The position numbers and the translations under genes were made by a program. DNA of 64,000 bases, from assembly GCA_045646525.1 (NCBI GenBank), contig JAZRKX010000038.1, positions 78,171 through 142,170 on the forward strand. Reading direction: 5' to 3'. Origin of the DNA: RGIG8748 sp045646525. GTDB taxonomy: Bacteria > Bacillota > Clostridia > UMGS1810. This document shows positions 17,072 to 26,855 of the stretch, one piece after another. Position 1 is the stretch's first letter; the number at the start of each line of letters is the position of its first letter. A model generated the notes under the pieces. The model was not told where the DNA came from. It saw only the letters and a program-made list of their open reading frames with translations, and made no database searches.

Positions 17072-17839
17072 ATGCATAAGCAAAGTTTACCCATAGGAGT
17101 ATTCGATTCGGGTGTGGGCGGAGTAAGTGTATTAAAAGAGATGCGCCGCCTTATGCCAAACGAAAATTATATATATCTTGGCGATACCAAAAACGCTCCC
17201 TACGGTACAAAGAGCCGCGAGGAGATATTGCATCATGCTGCATCGTGTGCCGATTACCTTGTTAAAAAGGGTGTAAAGGCAGTTACGGTAGCGTGCAATA
17301 CGGCTACAAGCGTGTGTATAGCACCTTTAAGGGATAAGTATACCGATATACACATAGTGGGTATAGAGCCTGCAATTAAGCCTGCATTAGAGTGTGCCGA
17401 TAATTCCGTAATAGCCGTTATGGCAACACCTCTTACCTTAAAAGAGGATAAGTTTGTAAAGCTTGTAGAGTCAAACAACGCATCCTCACGCATCATACCG
17501 CTTCCGTGTCCGGGACTTATGGAAGTTGTGGAAAGAGGTCTTTCCGATAAAACGGAAGCATATGAATATTTAGATAAGCTTTTTAAAAGCATACCCAAAC
17601 CCGATGCAGTTGTCTTGGGATGTACGCACTATCCTTTCTTAAAAGAGGTGATTACATCTGCTTTGCCCCGTGTCCGTATATATGACGGAGGACTGGGCAC
17701 GGCAAAGCAATTAAAAAGGCTTCTCGAATCAGACGGACTTTTAAACCCGTCCGATAAGACGGGAACCGTGGTGTTTGAAAACACCCTGGGTGATGCAAAA
17801 AAGAATGACCTTGCACGGTCTTTGTTGGAGGAATGTTAA
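17072..17839 (+). CDS. murI: Glutamate racemase
   Basis: 255 residues. The two catalytic cysteines lie in the conserved contexts VACNTATS (C75) and LGCTHYPF (C184), and the N-terminus has the signature GVFDSGVGG. It interconverts L- and D-glutamate for peptidoglycan. It sits 8 bp after the GerMN gene and 1 bp before the LOG-family gene, so it belongs to the same transcript. No unusual feature. Confidence 0.95.
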   Translation: MHKQSLPIGVFDSGVGGVSVLKEMRRLMPNENYIYLGDTKNAPYGTKSREEILHHAASCADYLVKKGVKAVTVACNTATSVCIAPLRDKYTDIHIVGIEPAIKPALECADNSVIAVMATPLTLKEDKFVKLVESNNASSRIIPLPCPGLMEVVERGLSDKTEAYEYLDKLFKSIPKPDAVVLGCTHYPFLKEVITSALPRVRIYDGGLGTAKQLKRLLESDGLLNPSDKTGTVVFENTLGDAKKNDLARSLLEEC

Positions 17840-17840
17840 T

Positions 17841-18422
17841 ATGAAAATTTGCGTATTCGGAGCTGCAAGCAACGAAATCGACAGCACTTATATCGACTCT
17901 GTAGAGAAGCTCGGAAAGCTTATGGGCGAAAGGGGGCATTCGCTTGTGTTCGGTGCAGGCGGTCACGGTCTTATGGGTGCTGCCGCAAGAGGAGTCAAAG
18001 AGGCAGGCGGAAAGATATACGGAGTAATCCCGTCATTTTTCAAAGATGAAGAGATAGAGCTTATATACGATAAATGCGATGAGCTTATATATACCGAAAC
18101 CATGGCACAGCGCAAGAGCAAAATGGAAGACATAGCAGAAGCTTTTGTTATAGTCCCCGGAGGTATAGGTACATTCGAGGAGTTTTTCGAAGTACTCACC
18201 TTAAAACAGCTCGGACGCCATGTAAAGCCCATAGTAATATACGATATAAACGGCTATTATGAGGGTATGATAAAATTCCTTGATGTAGCATTTAAAGAGA
18301 AATTTATAAGAAATGATTTAAAGCTTATCTACGGCTACAGCAATACTGCCGAGGGTGCTTTGGAATATATAGAAAATGACAAGCAGATAAAGCATAGTGT
18401 ACACAACCTGAAAAATGGTTGA
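17841..18422 (+). CDS. LOG-family Rossmann-fold protein (TIGR00730 type)
   Basis: 193 residues with the family motif PGGIGTFEE and an upstream Arg-containing stretch (AQRKSKMED). Characterised relatives (LOG, YvdD) cleave ribose 5-phosphate from nucleoside monophosphates. The physiological role in bacteria is unclear. ATG 17841 has TTGGAGGAATG ahead of it and follows the murI stop by one base. A longer in-frame start at 17775 would overlap murI and lacks a ribosome site. Confidence 0.88.
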   Translation: MKICVFGAASNEIDSTYIDSVEKLGKLMGERGHSLVFGAGGHGLMGAAARGVKEAGGKIYGVIPSFFKDEEIELIYDKCDELIYTETMAQRKSKMEDIAEAFVIVPGGIGTFEEFFEVLTLKQLGRHVKPIVIYDINGYYEGMIKFLDVAFKEKFIRNDLKLIYGYSNTAEGALEYIENDKQIKHSVHNLKNG

Positions 18423-18447
18423 TTTTGTTAAAAATAATAGTAAACTA

Positions 18448-18476
18448 TTGTAAAACCGCAAAGGATGTAGTATAAT
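18448..18476 (+). promoter_or_regulatory. Sigma A-type promoter for pta-ackA
   Basis: TTGTAA (18448-18453), 17-bp spacer, TATAAT (18471-18476); 35 bp before the pta start, with GGAGG in between. Confidence 0.85.
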
Positions 18477-18511
18477 ATAATTTATAAGATTTTGAACTTA
18501 GGAGGAAGACA

Positions 18512-19510
18512 ATGAGTTTTATCGAAAGAATCAAAGAGAGAGCAAGACAGGACAAAAAGACAATAGTTCTGCCCGAGTCTATGGACAGGAGAACCTTTGA
18601 AGCAGCAGAGACTATCCTCAAGGAAGACATTGCAGATATCATAATCATAGGTACACCCTCTGAGGTAGAAGAGAACAGCAAGGGGCTCGATATTTCCAAG
18701 GCTACAATAATTGACCCCTATACATACGAAAAGACAGAAGACTATCTTAACCTTTTCGTAGAACTTAGAAAGTCCAAGGGACTTACATATGAAGAAGCCA
18801 AAAAGACAGCACTTGGCGATTATATGTATTATGCTTGTCTTATGGTTAAGGCAGGAGATGCAGACGGCGTAGTTTCGGGTGCATGCCACTCCACAGCCAA
18901 CACGTTAAGACCCAGCCTCCAGATTATAAAGACAAAACCCGGCATTAAACTTGTATCCGCATTCTTCCTTATGGTTGTGCCCGATTGCGAGTACGGTGCA
19001 AACGGTACATTCATATTTGCCGACAGCGGTCTTGAGCAGAATCCCGACCCCGAAAAGCTTGCAGCAATAGCTGCATGCTCTGCAGAATCCTTTGAGCTTC
19101 TTGCAGAAAAGGAAGCCATAGTAGCTATGCTTTCGCACTCCACAAAGGGCAGTGCAAAGCACGCAGATGTGGACAAGGTTGTAGAAGCCACAAGAATCTG
19201 CAAGGAAAACAACCCCGATTTAAAGGTAGACGGCGAGCTTCAGCTCGATGCTGCAATAGTTCCCTCGGTTGGCTCCTCCAAGGCTCCCGACTCCGATGTT
19301 GCAGGTAAGGCAAATGTACTTGTATTCCCCGACCTCGATGCAGGTAATATCGGATACAAGCTTGTACAGCGTCTTGCCAAGGCAGAAGCATACGGTCCTG
19401 TAACACAGGGTATAGCAATGCCTATAAATGACCTCTCCAGAGGTTGCTCCGCAGACGATATCGTTGGCGTTGTTGCAATCACATGCGTACAGGCACAGGG
19501 CAATAAATAA
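18512..19510 (+). CDS. pta: Phosphate acetyltransferase
   Basis: 332 residues, the usual size of the short Pta form, beginning MSFIERIKERARQDKKTIVLPES. The conserved substrate-binding segments GDADGVVSGACHSTANTLRP and ANVLVFPDLDAGNIGYKL are intact. It converts acetyl-CoA and phosphate to acetyl phosphate, and with AckA next door yields ATP and acetate, the standard fermentative route. It has its own strong promoter. ackA follows 29 bp downstream. Confidence 0.96.
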   Translation: MSFIERIKERARQDKKTIVLPESMDRRTFEAAETILKEDIADIIIIGTPSEVEENSKGLDISKATIIDPYTYEKTEDYLNLFVELRKSKGLTYEEAKKTALGDYMYYACLMVKAGDADGVVSGACHSTANTLRPSLQIIKTKPGIKLVSAFFLMVVPDCEYGANGTFIFADSGLEQNPDPEKLAAIAACSAESFELLAEKEAIVAMLSHSTKGSAKHADVDKVVEATRICKENNPDLKVDGELQLDAAIVPSVGSSKAPDSDVAGKANVLVFPDLDAGNIGYKLVQRLAKAEAYGPVTQGIAMPINDLSRGCSADDIVGVVAITCVQAQGNK

Positions 19511-19539
19511 TACATAATATTTCGAAAGGAATGATATAA

Positions 19540-20730
19540 ATGAAAGTTTTAGTTATCAATGCAGGAAGCTCCTCACTTAAATATCAGTTCATCGATATCG
19601 AGACAGAATTAGTTCTTGCAAAAGGTCTCTGCGAGAGAATAGGTATCGAAGGCTCCATGCTTACACAGAAGGTTGAAGGTAAGGACAACCTTGTAAGACA
19701 GGAAAACATGAAAGACCACTCCGATGCTATAAACATGGTTATAGAAGCACTTACAGGACCCGAGCACAGCGTTATAGCTGATATGTCCGAAATAGATGCA
19801 GTAGGTCACAGAGTTGTACACGGCGGTGAGGTATTCAGCGGTTCCGTTGTAATAGACGATGCAGTTATGGACGCTCTTCGTGAGTGTATTCCTCTTGCAC
19901 CTCTTCATAACCCTGCAAACATCATAGGTATAGAAGCATGTCAGAAAGCAATGCCCGGCACACCTCAGGTTGGTGTGTTCGATACAGCTTTCCACCAGCA
20001 GATGCCCAAGAAGGCATTCCTTTATGCTCTTCCTTATGAATACTATACAAAGCACAAGGTAAGAAGATACGGCTTCCATGGTACAAGCCATAAGTATGTA
20101 TCCGAGCAGGCTGCAAAGATGCTTGGCAAGCCCCTTTCCGAGCTTAAGATTATAACAGCACACTTGGGTAACGGTTCTTCAATCGCTGCCGTTATGAACG
20201 GTCATTCCGTAGATACCTCCATGGGCTTTACACCCCTTGCAGGTGTAGCTATGGGTACCCGCTCAGGAGACATAGACCCTGCCATAGTTGGTTATATTAT
20301 GGAAAAGGAAGGTCTTGATGCCAAGGGTGTTGACGCAGTTCTCAACAAGAAGTCGGGTGTGTTCGGTATCTCGGGCATAAGCAGCGACTTCAGAGACCTT
20401 GAAGCCAGTATGAATACCGACGAAAGAGCAGAACTTGCACTTGATATGTTTGCATATCATGTTAAAAAGTACATCGGTGCATATGCTGCTGCAATGGGCG
20501 GTGTGGATGCTATCGTATTTACAGCAGGTGTAGGCGAGAACACCAAGATTACAAGAGCCGCAGTTACAGAGGGACTCGAATATATGGGAGTTAAGATAGA
20601 CCCCGAGTTAAACGATTGCAGAGGCGTACAGAGAGATATCTCCGCACCCGATGCAAAGGTAAAAACTCTTGTTATTCCTACCAATGAGGAACTCATGATT
20701 GCCAAGGATACAGCTTCTCTTGTAAAATAA
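19540..20730 (+). CDS. ackA: Acetate kinase
   Basis: 396 residues, typical length. N-terminal signature VLVINAGSSSLKYQ, the second signature GFHGTSHKYV, and the ATP-site region FTAGVGENTKITR are present. It makes acetate and ATP from acetyl phosphate. CGAAAGGAATG precedes the ATG. It is cotranscribed with pta. No clear terminator follows; the next promoter starts 22 bp after its stop. Confidence 0.97.
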   Translation: MKVLVINAGSSSLKYQFIDIETELVLAKGLCERIGIEGSMLTQKVEGKDNLVRQENMKDHSDAINMVIEALTGPEHSVIADMSEIDAVGHRVVHGGEVFSGSVVIDDAVMDALRECIPLAPLHNPANIIGIEACQKAMPGTPQVGVFDTAFHQQMPKKAFLYALPYEYYTKHKVRRYGFHGTSHKYVSEQAAKMLGKPLSELKIITAHLGNGSSIAAVMNGHSVDTSMGFTPLAGVAMGTRSGDIDPAIVGYIMEKEGLDAKGVDAVLNKKSGVFGISGISSDFRDLEASMNTDERAELALDMFAYHVKKYIGAYAAAMGGVDAIVFTAGVGENTKITRAAVTEGLEYMGVKIDPELNDCRGVQRDISAPDAKVKTLVIPTNEELMIAKDTASLVK

Positions 20731-20751
20731 TTACAATATTAGCAAAAAAAC

Positions 20752-20780
20752 TTGACAAAAGCCAAATAAATATATATAAT
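20752..20780 (+). promoter_or_regulatory. Sigma A promoter for DUF177-rpmF
   Basis: Consensus TTGACA (20752-20757), 17-bp spacer, consensus TATAAT (20775-20780). One of the strongest promoters in the window, as expected for a ribosomal protein transcript. Confidence 0.9.
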
Positions 20781-20805
20781 AAGATTTGTTATGTCGAGGT
20801 GTATT

Positions 20806-21306
20806 ATGGTTTTAGATGTATCACAGCTAATACAAAACGATGGCGCAGTCAAAAAGCTCGAATTCGACATCAGTTTGGACAATCTGAGCTTTAACGGGCA
20901 GGACATTTCTTTTGATGGTCCGATTCATCATCTGGGCGAAATCAAGAACATTTCAGGTGTTTTGTATCTCGATTTGGATGCTCAGGTAAGTTTTAATACC
21001 CAGTGCGCCAGGTGCTTAGATAGTGTGAGTGTACAGCATTCGTTCCGCATAAGTGAGGTCTTTTCCAAGACCGAGCAGGAGGATAGCGAGGATGAGGTTA
21101 CTGTGCTTACATCGGGCAATATCGATTTGAGCGAGGTTACGGAAAAGGCATTTATAGGCTCACTGCCTATAAACTATCTTTGCAACGAGGATTGCAAAGG
21201 GCTTTGCAAAATGTGCGGAGTTAATCTTAACCACGAAAACTGCTCGTGTGCAGACGACAATATAGACCCGCGACTTGCTGTACTAAAACAGTTTATTAAA
21301 GACTAA
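20806..21306 (+). CDS. DUF177 (YceD-like) protein
   Basis: 166 residues. A DUF177/YceD domain with a CxxC pair (QCARCLD) and a C-terminal Cys cluster (LCNEDCKGLCKMCG, then CSC) that probably binds zinc. The family is encoded next to rpmF across bacteria, and in some lineages is linked to 23S rRNA processing or accumulation. ATG 20806 is chosen over ATG 20791 because CGAGGTG (20795-20801) lies just before it. rpmF starts 28 bp downstream. Confidence 0.88.
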   Translation: MVLDVSQLIQNDGAVKKLEFDISLDNLSFNGQDISFDGPIHHLGEIKNISGVLYLDLDAQVSFNTQCARCLDSVSVQHSFRISEVFSKTEQEDSEDEVTVLTSGNIDLSEVTEKAFIGSLPINYLCNEDCKGLCKMCGVNLNHENCSCADDNIDPRLAVLKQFIKD

Positions 21307-21334
21307 GCTTTTATAAATATCAGGAGGTGGAACC

Positions 21335-21514
21335 ATGGCAGTACCCAAGAGAAAAACTTCAAAAGCAAGAAGAGATAAAAGAAGAGCAAATTGGAAGCTC
21401 GTTTTACCCGGTATGGTAAAATGCCCCAAGTGTCAGGAATATAAGATGCCACACAGAGTTTGCAAGGCTTGCGGACACTATGACGGTAAAGAAGTTATAA
21501 AGACCGAAGAATAA
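21335..21514 (+). CDS. rpmF: 50S ribosomal protein L32
   Basis: 59 residues (MAVPKRKTSKARRDKRRANW at the N-terminus) with a zinc ribbon of four cysteines (CPKC and CKAC), so this is the C+ zinc-binding form. CAGGAGGTGG precedes the ATG. A strong terminator follows. In many bacteria plsX follows DUF177-rpmF; here a DUF512 gene follows instead. Confidence 0.96.
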   Translation: MAVPKRKTSKARRDKRRANWKLVLPGMVKCPKCQEYKMPHRVCKACGHYDGKEVIKTEE

Positions 21515-21522
21515 TGCTTTTC

Positions 21523-21553
21523 AAAAAACCTGTCCGTATAGGGCAGGTTTTTT
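21523..21553 (+). terminator. Rho-independent terminator after rpmF
   Basis: AAAAAACCTGTCC / GGGCAGGTTTTTT with a 5-nt loop. Confidence 0.9.
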
Positions 21554-21571
21554 AAAACTAAGAGGTATACT

Positions 21572-22885
21572 ATGGCAGATGCAGTTGTAAAATCTGTAGA
21601 CCCCTTTTCCATTGCTGAGGATTGCGGTATAGAAAAGGGCGATATAATACTAAAAGTGAATAACAAAGAATTTACAGATGTACTGGATTTCCGCTTTTTG
21701 ACCTCGGACGAGTATTATACCGTAGAGGTGAAAAAAGCCGACGGAAGCATAGAGGAGATAGAGGTTTATAACGACCTCTATGAGCAGTTTGGATGTGAGT
21801 TCGAAAACTCTCTTATGGATAAACCCAAAACCTGCACCAATAAGTGTATTTTCTGCTTTATGGACCAGCTTCCGGGGGATATGAGAAGCACCATGTATTT
21901 TAAGGATGACGATGTGCGCCTGTCCTTTCTTGAGGGCAACTATGTCACTCTCACCAATCTGTCAGATGCCGATGTAGACAGGCTCTGCGCTCTTAAGATA
22001 AGTCCTGTAAATGTGTCGGTACACACAACCGATTCTGATTTAAGATGCAAAATGCTAAATAACCGCTTTGCAGGAAAGCTTATTCCTATTATGAAGAGGT
22101 TTGCAGATTCGGGCATTACAATGAATGCACAGATTGTACTTTGCAAGGGCATAAACGATGGTGAGGTTTTAAGGCAAAGCCTTTTGGATTTGTCTAATCT
22201 TTTCCCGCATATACGCAGTATATCGGTAGTGCCTGTAGGTCTTACCGCCTACAGAGACGGTCTGTATCCTTTAGAAGCCTTTGAAAAAGGGGATTGTGCT
22301 AAGGTTATAGATGAGGTTACGAAAATAAGCGAAAAGTTTCTTACCATGTACGGCACAAGGCTTGTATACCTTGCAGATGAATTTTATATCAAGGCACAAA
22401 GAGAGATTCCTCCGTTTGAATATTATGAGGATTTTCCGCAGATAGAAAACGGCGTAGGACTTATGACTACCTTGAACTATGAACTTAACGAGGCGCTAAA
22501 GTATGTAAAAGACGGCTTAAAGCCTTCTAAAAAAAGCATAGCCACATCCGAGATTGCATATGATTATATATGCTCTTTTGCGGACAAGGTAAGGCAAAAG
22601 TGCCTTGAGCTTGATGTAAATATATACAAAATAAAAAACAATTTCTTTGGCGGCAAAATCACCGTTACGGGTCTTTTGTGCGGCTCTGATATTATAGAAC
22701 AGTTAAAGGGTAAGGACCTTGGCGAAGAACTGCTTTTGTCGGAAAGCATGTTCAAAAGCGATTGCGACATTCTTCTGGACGATGTTACAAAAGAAGATAT
22801 AGAAAAAGCACTTGGCGTCAAGGTTACGATAGTAAATAATACAGGCGATGCTTTTGCAGAAGCTTTATTAAGAGAAAGGAGCTGA
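21572..22885 (+). CDS. PDZ and DUF512 radical SAM-like protein
   Basis: 437 residues. An N-terminal PDZ-like domain (about 1-70), then an iron-sulfur Cys triad CTNKCIFC (C88, C92, C95) in radical SAM spacing, and a C-terminal DUF512 domain. The family is widespread in Clostridia and Cyanobacteria and commonly lies beside der, as here (6 bp upstream of it). The reaction is not known. The ATG follows AAGAGGTATACT. Membership in the family is clear; no function is assigned. Confidence 0.88.
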   Translation: MADAVVKSVDPFSIAEDCGIEKGDIILKVNNKEFTDVLDFRFLTSDEYYTVEVKKADGSIEEIEVYNDLYEQFGCEFENSLMDKPKTCTNKCIFCFMDQLPGDMRSTMYFKDDDVRLSFLEGNYVTLTNLSDADVDRLCALKISPVNVSVHTTDSDLRCKMLNNRFAGKLIPIMKRFADSGITMNAQIVLCKGINDGEVLRQSLLDLSNLFPHIRSISVVPVGLTAYRDGLYPLEAFEKGDCAKVIDEVTKISEKFLTMYGTRLVYLADEFYIKAQREIPPFEYYEDFPQIENGVGLMTTLNYELNEALKYVKDGLKPSKKSIATSEIAYDYICSFADKVRQKCLELDVNIYKIKNNFFGGKITVTGLLCGSDIIEQLKGKDLGEELLLSESMFKSDCDILLDDVTKEDIEKALGVKVTIVNNTGDAFAEALLRERS

Positions 22886-22891
22886 TTTGCT

Positions 22892-24217
22892 ATGAAAAAG
22901 CCTACCTTTGCCATAGTCGGAAGACCGAATGTGGGCAAATCAACACTTTTTAATAAATTAATAGGAGAAAGAATATCCATAGTAGAGGATACCCCCGGCG
23001 TTACAAGAGACAGAATATATGCCGAGGGCGAATGGGTCGGCAAAAAGTTCATACTTATAGACACAGGCGGTATAGAACTCAAGACAAACGAAGTCATACT
23101 GTCGCAGATGCGTCTGCAGGCAGAGATGGCAATCGAGATGTCCGATGTTATAATCTTCATGGTAGATGTAAAGGCAGGACTCACCTCTGCGGATAAGGAT
23201 GTAGCCGCCATGCTTGTAAAGAGCGGCAAGCCCATAGTCCTTGTATGCAACAAGGTAGACAATGTGGGCGATGTTCCTATGGAGTTCTATGAATTCTATA
23301 ATCTTGGATTAGACGAGCCTATAGCGATATCTTCTATCCACGGGCTCGGTACGGGTGACCTCTTGGATAAGCTCTACAGCTATATCGATTTTGACGAGGA
23401 AACCGAAGAGGACGAAGATGCCATAAAGGTTGCAGTAATAGGTAAGCCAAATGTAGGAAAATCGTCTCTTATAAACAAAATCCTCGGTGAAAACCGAGTA
23501 ATAGTAAGTGACATTGCAGGTACTACAAGAGATGCCATAGATACCCCGTATGAAAAAGACGGACAAAAGTATGTGTTTATAGATACTGCAGGCATGAGAA
23601 AAAGAGGAAAAATAGACGAAAGCGTGGAGCGTTACAGCGTTATACGCTCGCTTGCCGCAGTAGACAGATGCGATGTTGTCCTCATAATGATAGATGCTAC
23701 CGAGGGTGTTACCGAGCAGGATACCAAGATAGCAGGCTATGCTCACGAAAAGGGTAAGGCAAGCATCATATGTGTAAACAAGTGGGACCTTATCGAAAAA
23801 TCCACAAAGACCATGGAGCTTTACCGAAACGATGTGCAAAGAGACCTTTCGTACATGACATATGCGCCTGTATGCTTCTTCTCGGCTCTTACAGGCTCCA
23901 GATTAAACAAGGTATTTGAGCTTATTAAGTATGTGAACATTCAGCATGCAATGCGTATATCCACAGGCGTATTGAATGATGTTTTGAATGAGGCAATCAC
24001 AAAGGTACAACCCCCATCGGATAAGGGTAAGAGACTCAAGGTTTTATATATTACTCAGGCATCCACAAAGCCGCCTACATTCATACTTTTTGTAAATGAC
24101 AAAGAGCTTGCACACTTCTCTTATGTAAGATATATAGAAAATCAAATCCGAACAGCATTTGGTCTTGAGGGAACGCCTATAAGATTTATCATAAGAGAAC
24201 GCGGAAAGGATAACTGA
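22892..24217 (+). CDS. der: Ribosome assembly GTPase Der (EngA)
   Basis: 441 residues with two tandem GTPase domains, P-loops GRPNVGKST near residue 10 and GKPNVGKSS near 185, each with DT(A/P)G-type G3 and NKxD G4 motifs, and a C-terminal KH-like domain. Der is essential for 50S subunit maturation. GAAAGGAG lies 7-10 bp before the ATG. It is followed one base later by plsY. Confidence 0.97.
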   Translation: MKKPTFAIVGRPNVGKSTLFNKLIGERISIVEDTPGVTRDRIYAEGEWVGKKFILIDTGGIELKTNEVILSQMRLQAEMAIEMSDVIIFMVDVKAGLTSADKDVAAMLVKSGKPIVLVCNKVDNVGDVPMEFYEFYNLGLDEPIAISSIHGLGTGDLLDKLYSYIDFDEETEEDEDAIKVAVIGKPNVGKSSLINKILGENRVIVSDIAGTTRDAIDTPYEKDGQKYVFIDTAGMRKRGKIDESVERYSVIRSLAAVDRCDVVLIMIDATEGVTEQDTKIAGYAHEKGKASIICVNKWDLIEKSTKTMELYRNDVQRDLSYMTYAPVCFFSALTGSRLNKVFELIKYVNIQHAMRISTGVLNDVLNEAITKVQPPSDKGKRLKVLYITQASTKPPTFILFVNDKELAHFSYVRYIENQIRTAFGLEGTPIRFIIRERGKDN

Positions 24218-24218
24218 T

Positions 24219-24833
24219 ATGAAAATAACTGCTGTTATAATTAGTTCAATCATTGCTTATCTTTTAGGAAGCATAAATACCGCAATAATACTTTCGGCTC
24301 TTAAGGGCAAAGATATAAGAAAAGAGGGCAGCGGAAACGCAGGCGCCACAAATACCCTGCGTGTTATGGGCAAAAAGGCTGCAGCTCTCGTAGCGCTTTT
24401 CGACGGCTTAAAGGGTGTGGTTGCAGTTCTTATAGCAAGACTTGTATGCTCTCTTATGGGAGAGGGCGCACCCGATGCTTACTACTTTTCCGCACTTTTT
24501 GTTATGCTCGGTCATGTATACCCCTTGTACTTTTCGTTCAAGGGCGGCAAGGGTGTAATGACTACCATTGCTGTTATATTCATGCTCGACTGGCGCATAG
24601 GACTTATACTCTTTGGAGTATGCATTGCCATAATGCTTATTTCGCGCTATGTGTCGCTCGGCTCTTGTATAGGAGCTGCAATGTTTCCTGTACTTGTGGC
24701 AATTTTCCATACGGCTGATACACTCTTTATAGTCATAGCCGTACTTATAGGTGCTCTTGCAGTATTTAAACACCGCACAAATATTGTAAGACTTATTAAA
24801 GGTACAGAATCAAAACTTAATTTCAGCAAATAA
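24219..24833 (+). CDS. plsY: Acyl-phosphate glycerol-3-phosphate acyltransferase PlsY
   Basis: 204 residues, five to seven membrane helices. The conserved loops SGNAGATNTLR and KGGKGV mark the glycerol phosphate and acyl phosphate sites. It makes lysophosphatidate, the first step of phospholipid synthesis. The ATG is one base after the der stop (ribosome site GGAAAGGATAA), so the two are cotranslated. PlsC, the next enzyme, is at 39831-40409. Confidence 0.94.
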   Translation: MKITAVIISSIIAYLLGSINTAIILSALKGKDIRKEGSGNAGATNTLRVMGKKAAALVALFDGLKGVVAVLIARLVCSLMGEGAPDAYYFSALFVMLGHVYPLYFSFKGGKGVMTTIAVIFMLDWRIGLILFGVCIAIMLISRYVSLGSCIGAAMFPVLVAIFHTADTLFIVIAVLIGALAVFKHRTNIVRLIKGTESKLNFSK

Positions 24834-24847
24834 TGGGAGGAATTCAA

Positions 24848-26179
24848 ATGTTAAGATTTGACTATTCAAAGGCAGAAGCATTCATATCCAACGAAGAAAT
24901 AAACGCAATGAAGGATGCAGTAGAAATTGCGGCAAAAGCACTTACAGACGGCACAGGACTCGGAAATGATTTTCTCGGTTGGGTGAATCTACCCAAAAAC
25001 TACGACAAAGACGAATTTGCAAGAATAAAATCAGCATCAGACAAGATTAAATCCGATTCGGATGTTCTTGTGGTTGTGGGCATTGGCGGCTCATATCTCG
25101 GTGCCAGAGCAGCAATCGAAATGCTTACCGACAGCTTTTACAATCTTCGTACAGACCGCAAGACACCGCAGATTATCTATGCGGGCAATTCCATAAGCTC
25201 AAGCTATCTTTCCGACCTTATGGACTATATAAAGGATAAGGATTTTTCTGTAAATATCATATCCAAGTCAGGAACTACCACAGAGCCTGCGATTGCTTTC
25301 AGAATGCTCCGCACACTTCTTATAGAAAAGTACGGCGAGGACGAGGCTAAAAAGAGAATATATGCCACAACAGATAAGGCCAGAGGAGCTCTTAAGGAGT
25401 TTTCCGACAAGGAGGGATACGAGACCTTTGTAATACCCGATGATGTAGGCGGAAGATTTTCCGTACTTACTGCCGTAGGTCTTCTCCCCATAGCTTGTGC
25501 AGGAATAGACATAGACGAAATTATGCGCGGTGCATCCGATGCTGCAGATGAATACTCAAAACCATTCGAAGAAAATGACTGCTACAAATATGCTGCAGTA
25601 AGAAACGTCTTAAACCGCAAGGGCAAGGATGTAGAGCTTATGGTAAACTATGAGCCCGCTTTAATATACTTTTCTGAGTGGTGGAAACAGCTCTTTGGCG
25701 AAAGCGAGGGCAAGGACAACAAGGGTATTTTCCCTGCTTCGTGCAGCTTTTCTACAGACCTCCATTCCATGGGACAGTACATTCAGGACGGCAGAAGACT
25801 TATGTTTGAAACCGTGCTCAAGGTGGAATCGCCCAATTCGGATATTGAGGTTCCCTATGACGAGGCAAATGTAGATAAGCTTAATTTTCTTGCAGGAAAA
25901 ACAGTAGATTTTGTAAATACCAAGGCATTTCAGGGCACACTTCTTGCGCATACAGACGGAAGTGTTCCAAATCTTGTTATAAATATTCCAAAGCTTGATG
26001 CATACCACTTTGGTGCGCTTGTGTATTTCTTTGAAAAGGCTTGTGGAGTAAGCGGATATATACTGGGTGTAAACCCCTTTAATCAGCCCGGAGTAGAAGC
26101 ATACAAAAAGAATATGTTTGCACTTTTAGGCAAACCGGGATTTGAAGAAGAAAAGGCAGAACTTGAAAAAAGGTTATAA
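24848..26179 (+). CDS. pgi: Glucose-6-phosphate isomerase
   Basis: 443 residues, the shorter Firmicutes type. Signature segments VVGIGGSYLGARAA, SKSGTTTEPAIAFR and the active-site region SCSFSTDLHSMGQYIQDG are intact. It is a central glycolytic enzyme. ATG 24848 is preferred to ATG 24833 because GGGAGGAATTCAA lies directly before it. It follows plsY by 14 bp and precedes trmK by one base. Confidence 0.96.
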   Translation: MLRFDYSKAEAFISNEEINAMKDAVEIAAKALTDGTGLGNDFLGWVNLPKNYDKDEFARIKSASDKIKSDSDVLVVVGIGGSYLGARAAIEMLTDSFYNLRTDRKTPQIIYAGNSISSSYLSDLMDYIKDKDFSVNIISKSGTTTEPAIAFRMLRTLLIEKYGEDEAKKRIYATTDKARGALKEFSDKEGYETFVIPDDVGGRFSVLTAVGLLPIACAGIDIDEIMRGASDAADEYSKPFEENDCYKYAAVRNVLNRKGKDVELMVNYEPALIYFSEWWKQLFGESEGKDNKGIFPASCSFSTDLHSMGQYIQDGRRLMFETVLKVESPNSDIEVPYDEANVDKLNFLAGKTVDFVNTKAFQGTLLAHTDGSVPNLVINIPKLDAYHFGALVYFFEKACGVSGYILGVNPFNQPGVEAYKKNMFALLGKPGFEEEKAELEKRL

Positions 26180-26180
26180 T

Positions 26181-26855
26181 ATGAATCTTACACCACGACT
26201 ACTTAAAATTGCATCACTTGTACCGCAAGATGCCGTTCTGGCAGATGTAGGTACCGACCACGCGTATGTACCTGTATATTGCATATTAAACGGCATATGT
26301 AAGCACTCTATTGCAATGGATATAAACGAGGGTCCTCTTAAGAATGCAGAGGAAACCGTAAAGCATTACGGTGTTTCAGACAGGGTAGAACTTCGCCTTT
26401 CAGACGGTCTTTGCAAGCTTGATTCGGACGAAGCGGATACGATTGTAATTGCAGGTATGGGCGGACTTCTTATAAAATCCATACTGGAAAAAGCCAATCT
26501 CAAATGCGGTACAACTCTTATCCTGCAGCCTATGCTTGCACAAAAGGAATTAAGAGAGTATCTGTATGCAAACGATATTGCAATTACCGATGAGTATCTT
26601 GCAAAAGAGGATAGTAAGATATATAATATCCTTGTAGCAAAGGTTGGAAATAAGAGCGAATATTCTCTTGACGATATTCTTATAGGCAGAAATGTATCCA
26701 AAAATTCTCCCGAACTTTTAGAATTCTATAAAAGCAGAGAGATAAATGTCCGAAAAAAAATCTTAGGCGGTCTAAGTAGTGCCAAGGTTAAGGACAATTT
26801 GGCAATACAAACGGTTACAAATGAGCTCGAAAGGTGGCTTGGGTATGAAGATTAG
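26181..26855 (+). CDS. trmK: tRNA (adenine-22-N1)-methyltransferase TrmK
   Basis: 224 residues. SAM-binding motif I appears as ADVGTDHAYVPVY, and the family motif VIAGMGG follows. TrmK methylates A22 of tRNAs. In Firmicutes it is encoded beside the Nif3-like yqfO, as here, with an 11-bp overlap. The start is the ATG one base after the pgi stop, with AAAAGGTTATAAT ahead. Confidence 0.94.
   Translation: MNLTPRLLKIASLVPQDAVLADVGTDHAYVPVYCILNGICKHSIAMDINEGPLKNAEETVKHYGVSDRVELRLSDGLCKLDSDEADTIVIAGMGGLLIKSILEKANLKCGTTLILQPMLAQKELREYLYANDIAITDEYLAKEDSKIYNILVAKVGNKSEYSLDDILIGRNVSKNSPELLEFYKSREINVRKKILGGLSSAKVKDNLAIQTVTNELERWLGYED

Noticed and set aside
22564..23262. 232-codon minus-strand frame spanning the DUF512/der junction
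   Set aside because: Antisense to two clear genes, no ribosome site, no recognisable protein.
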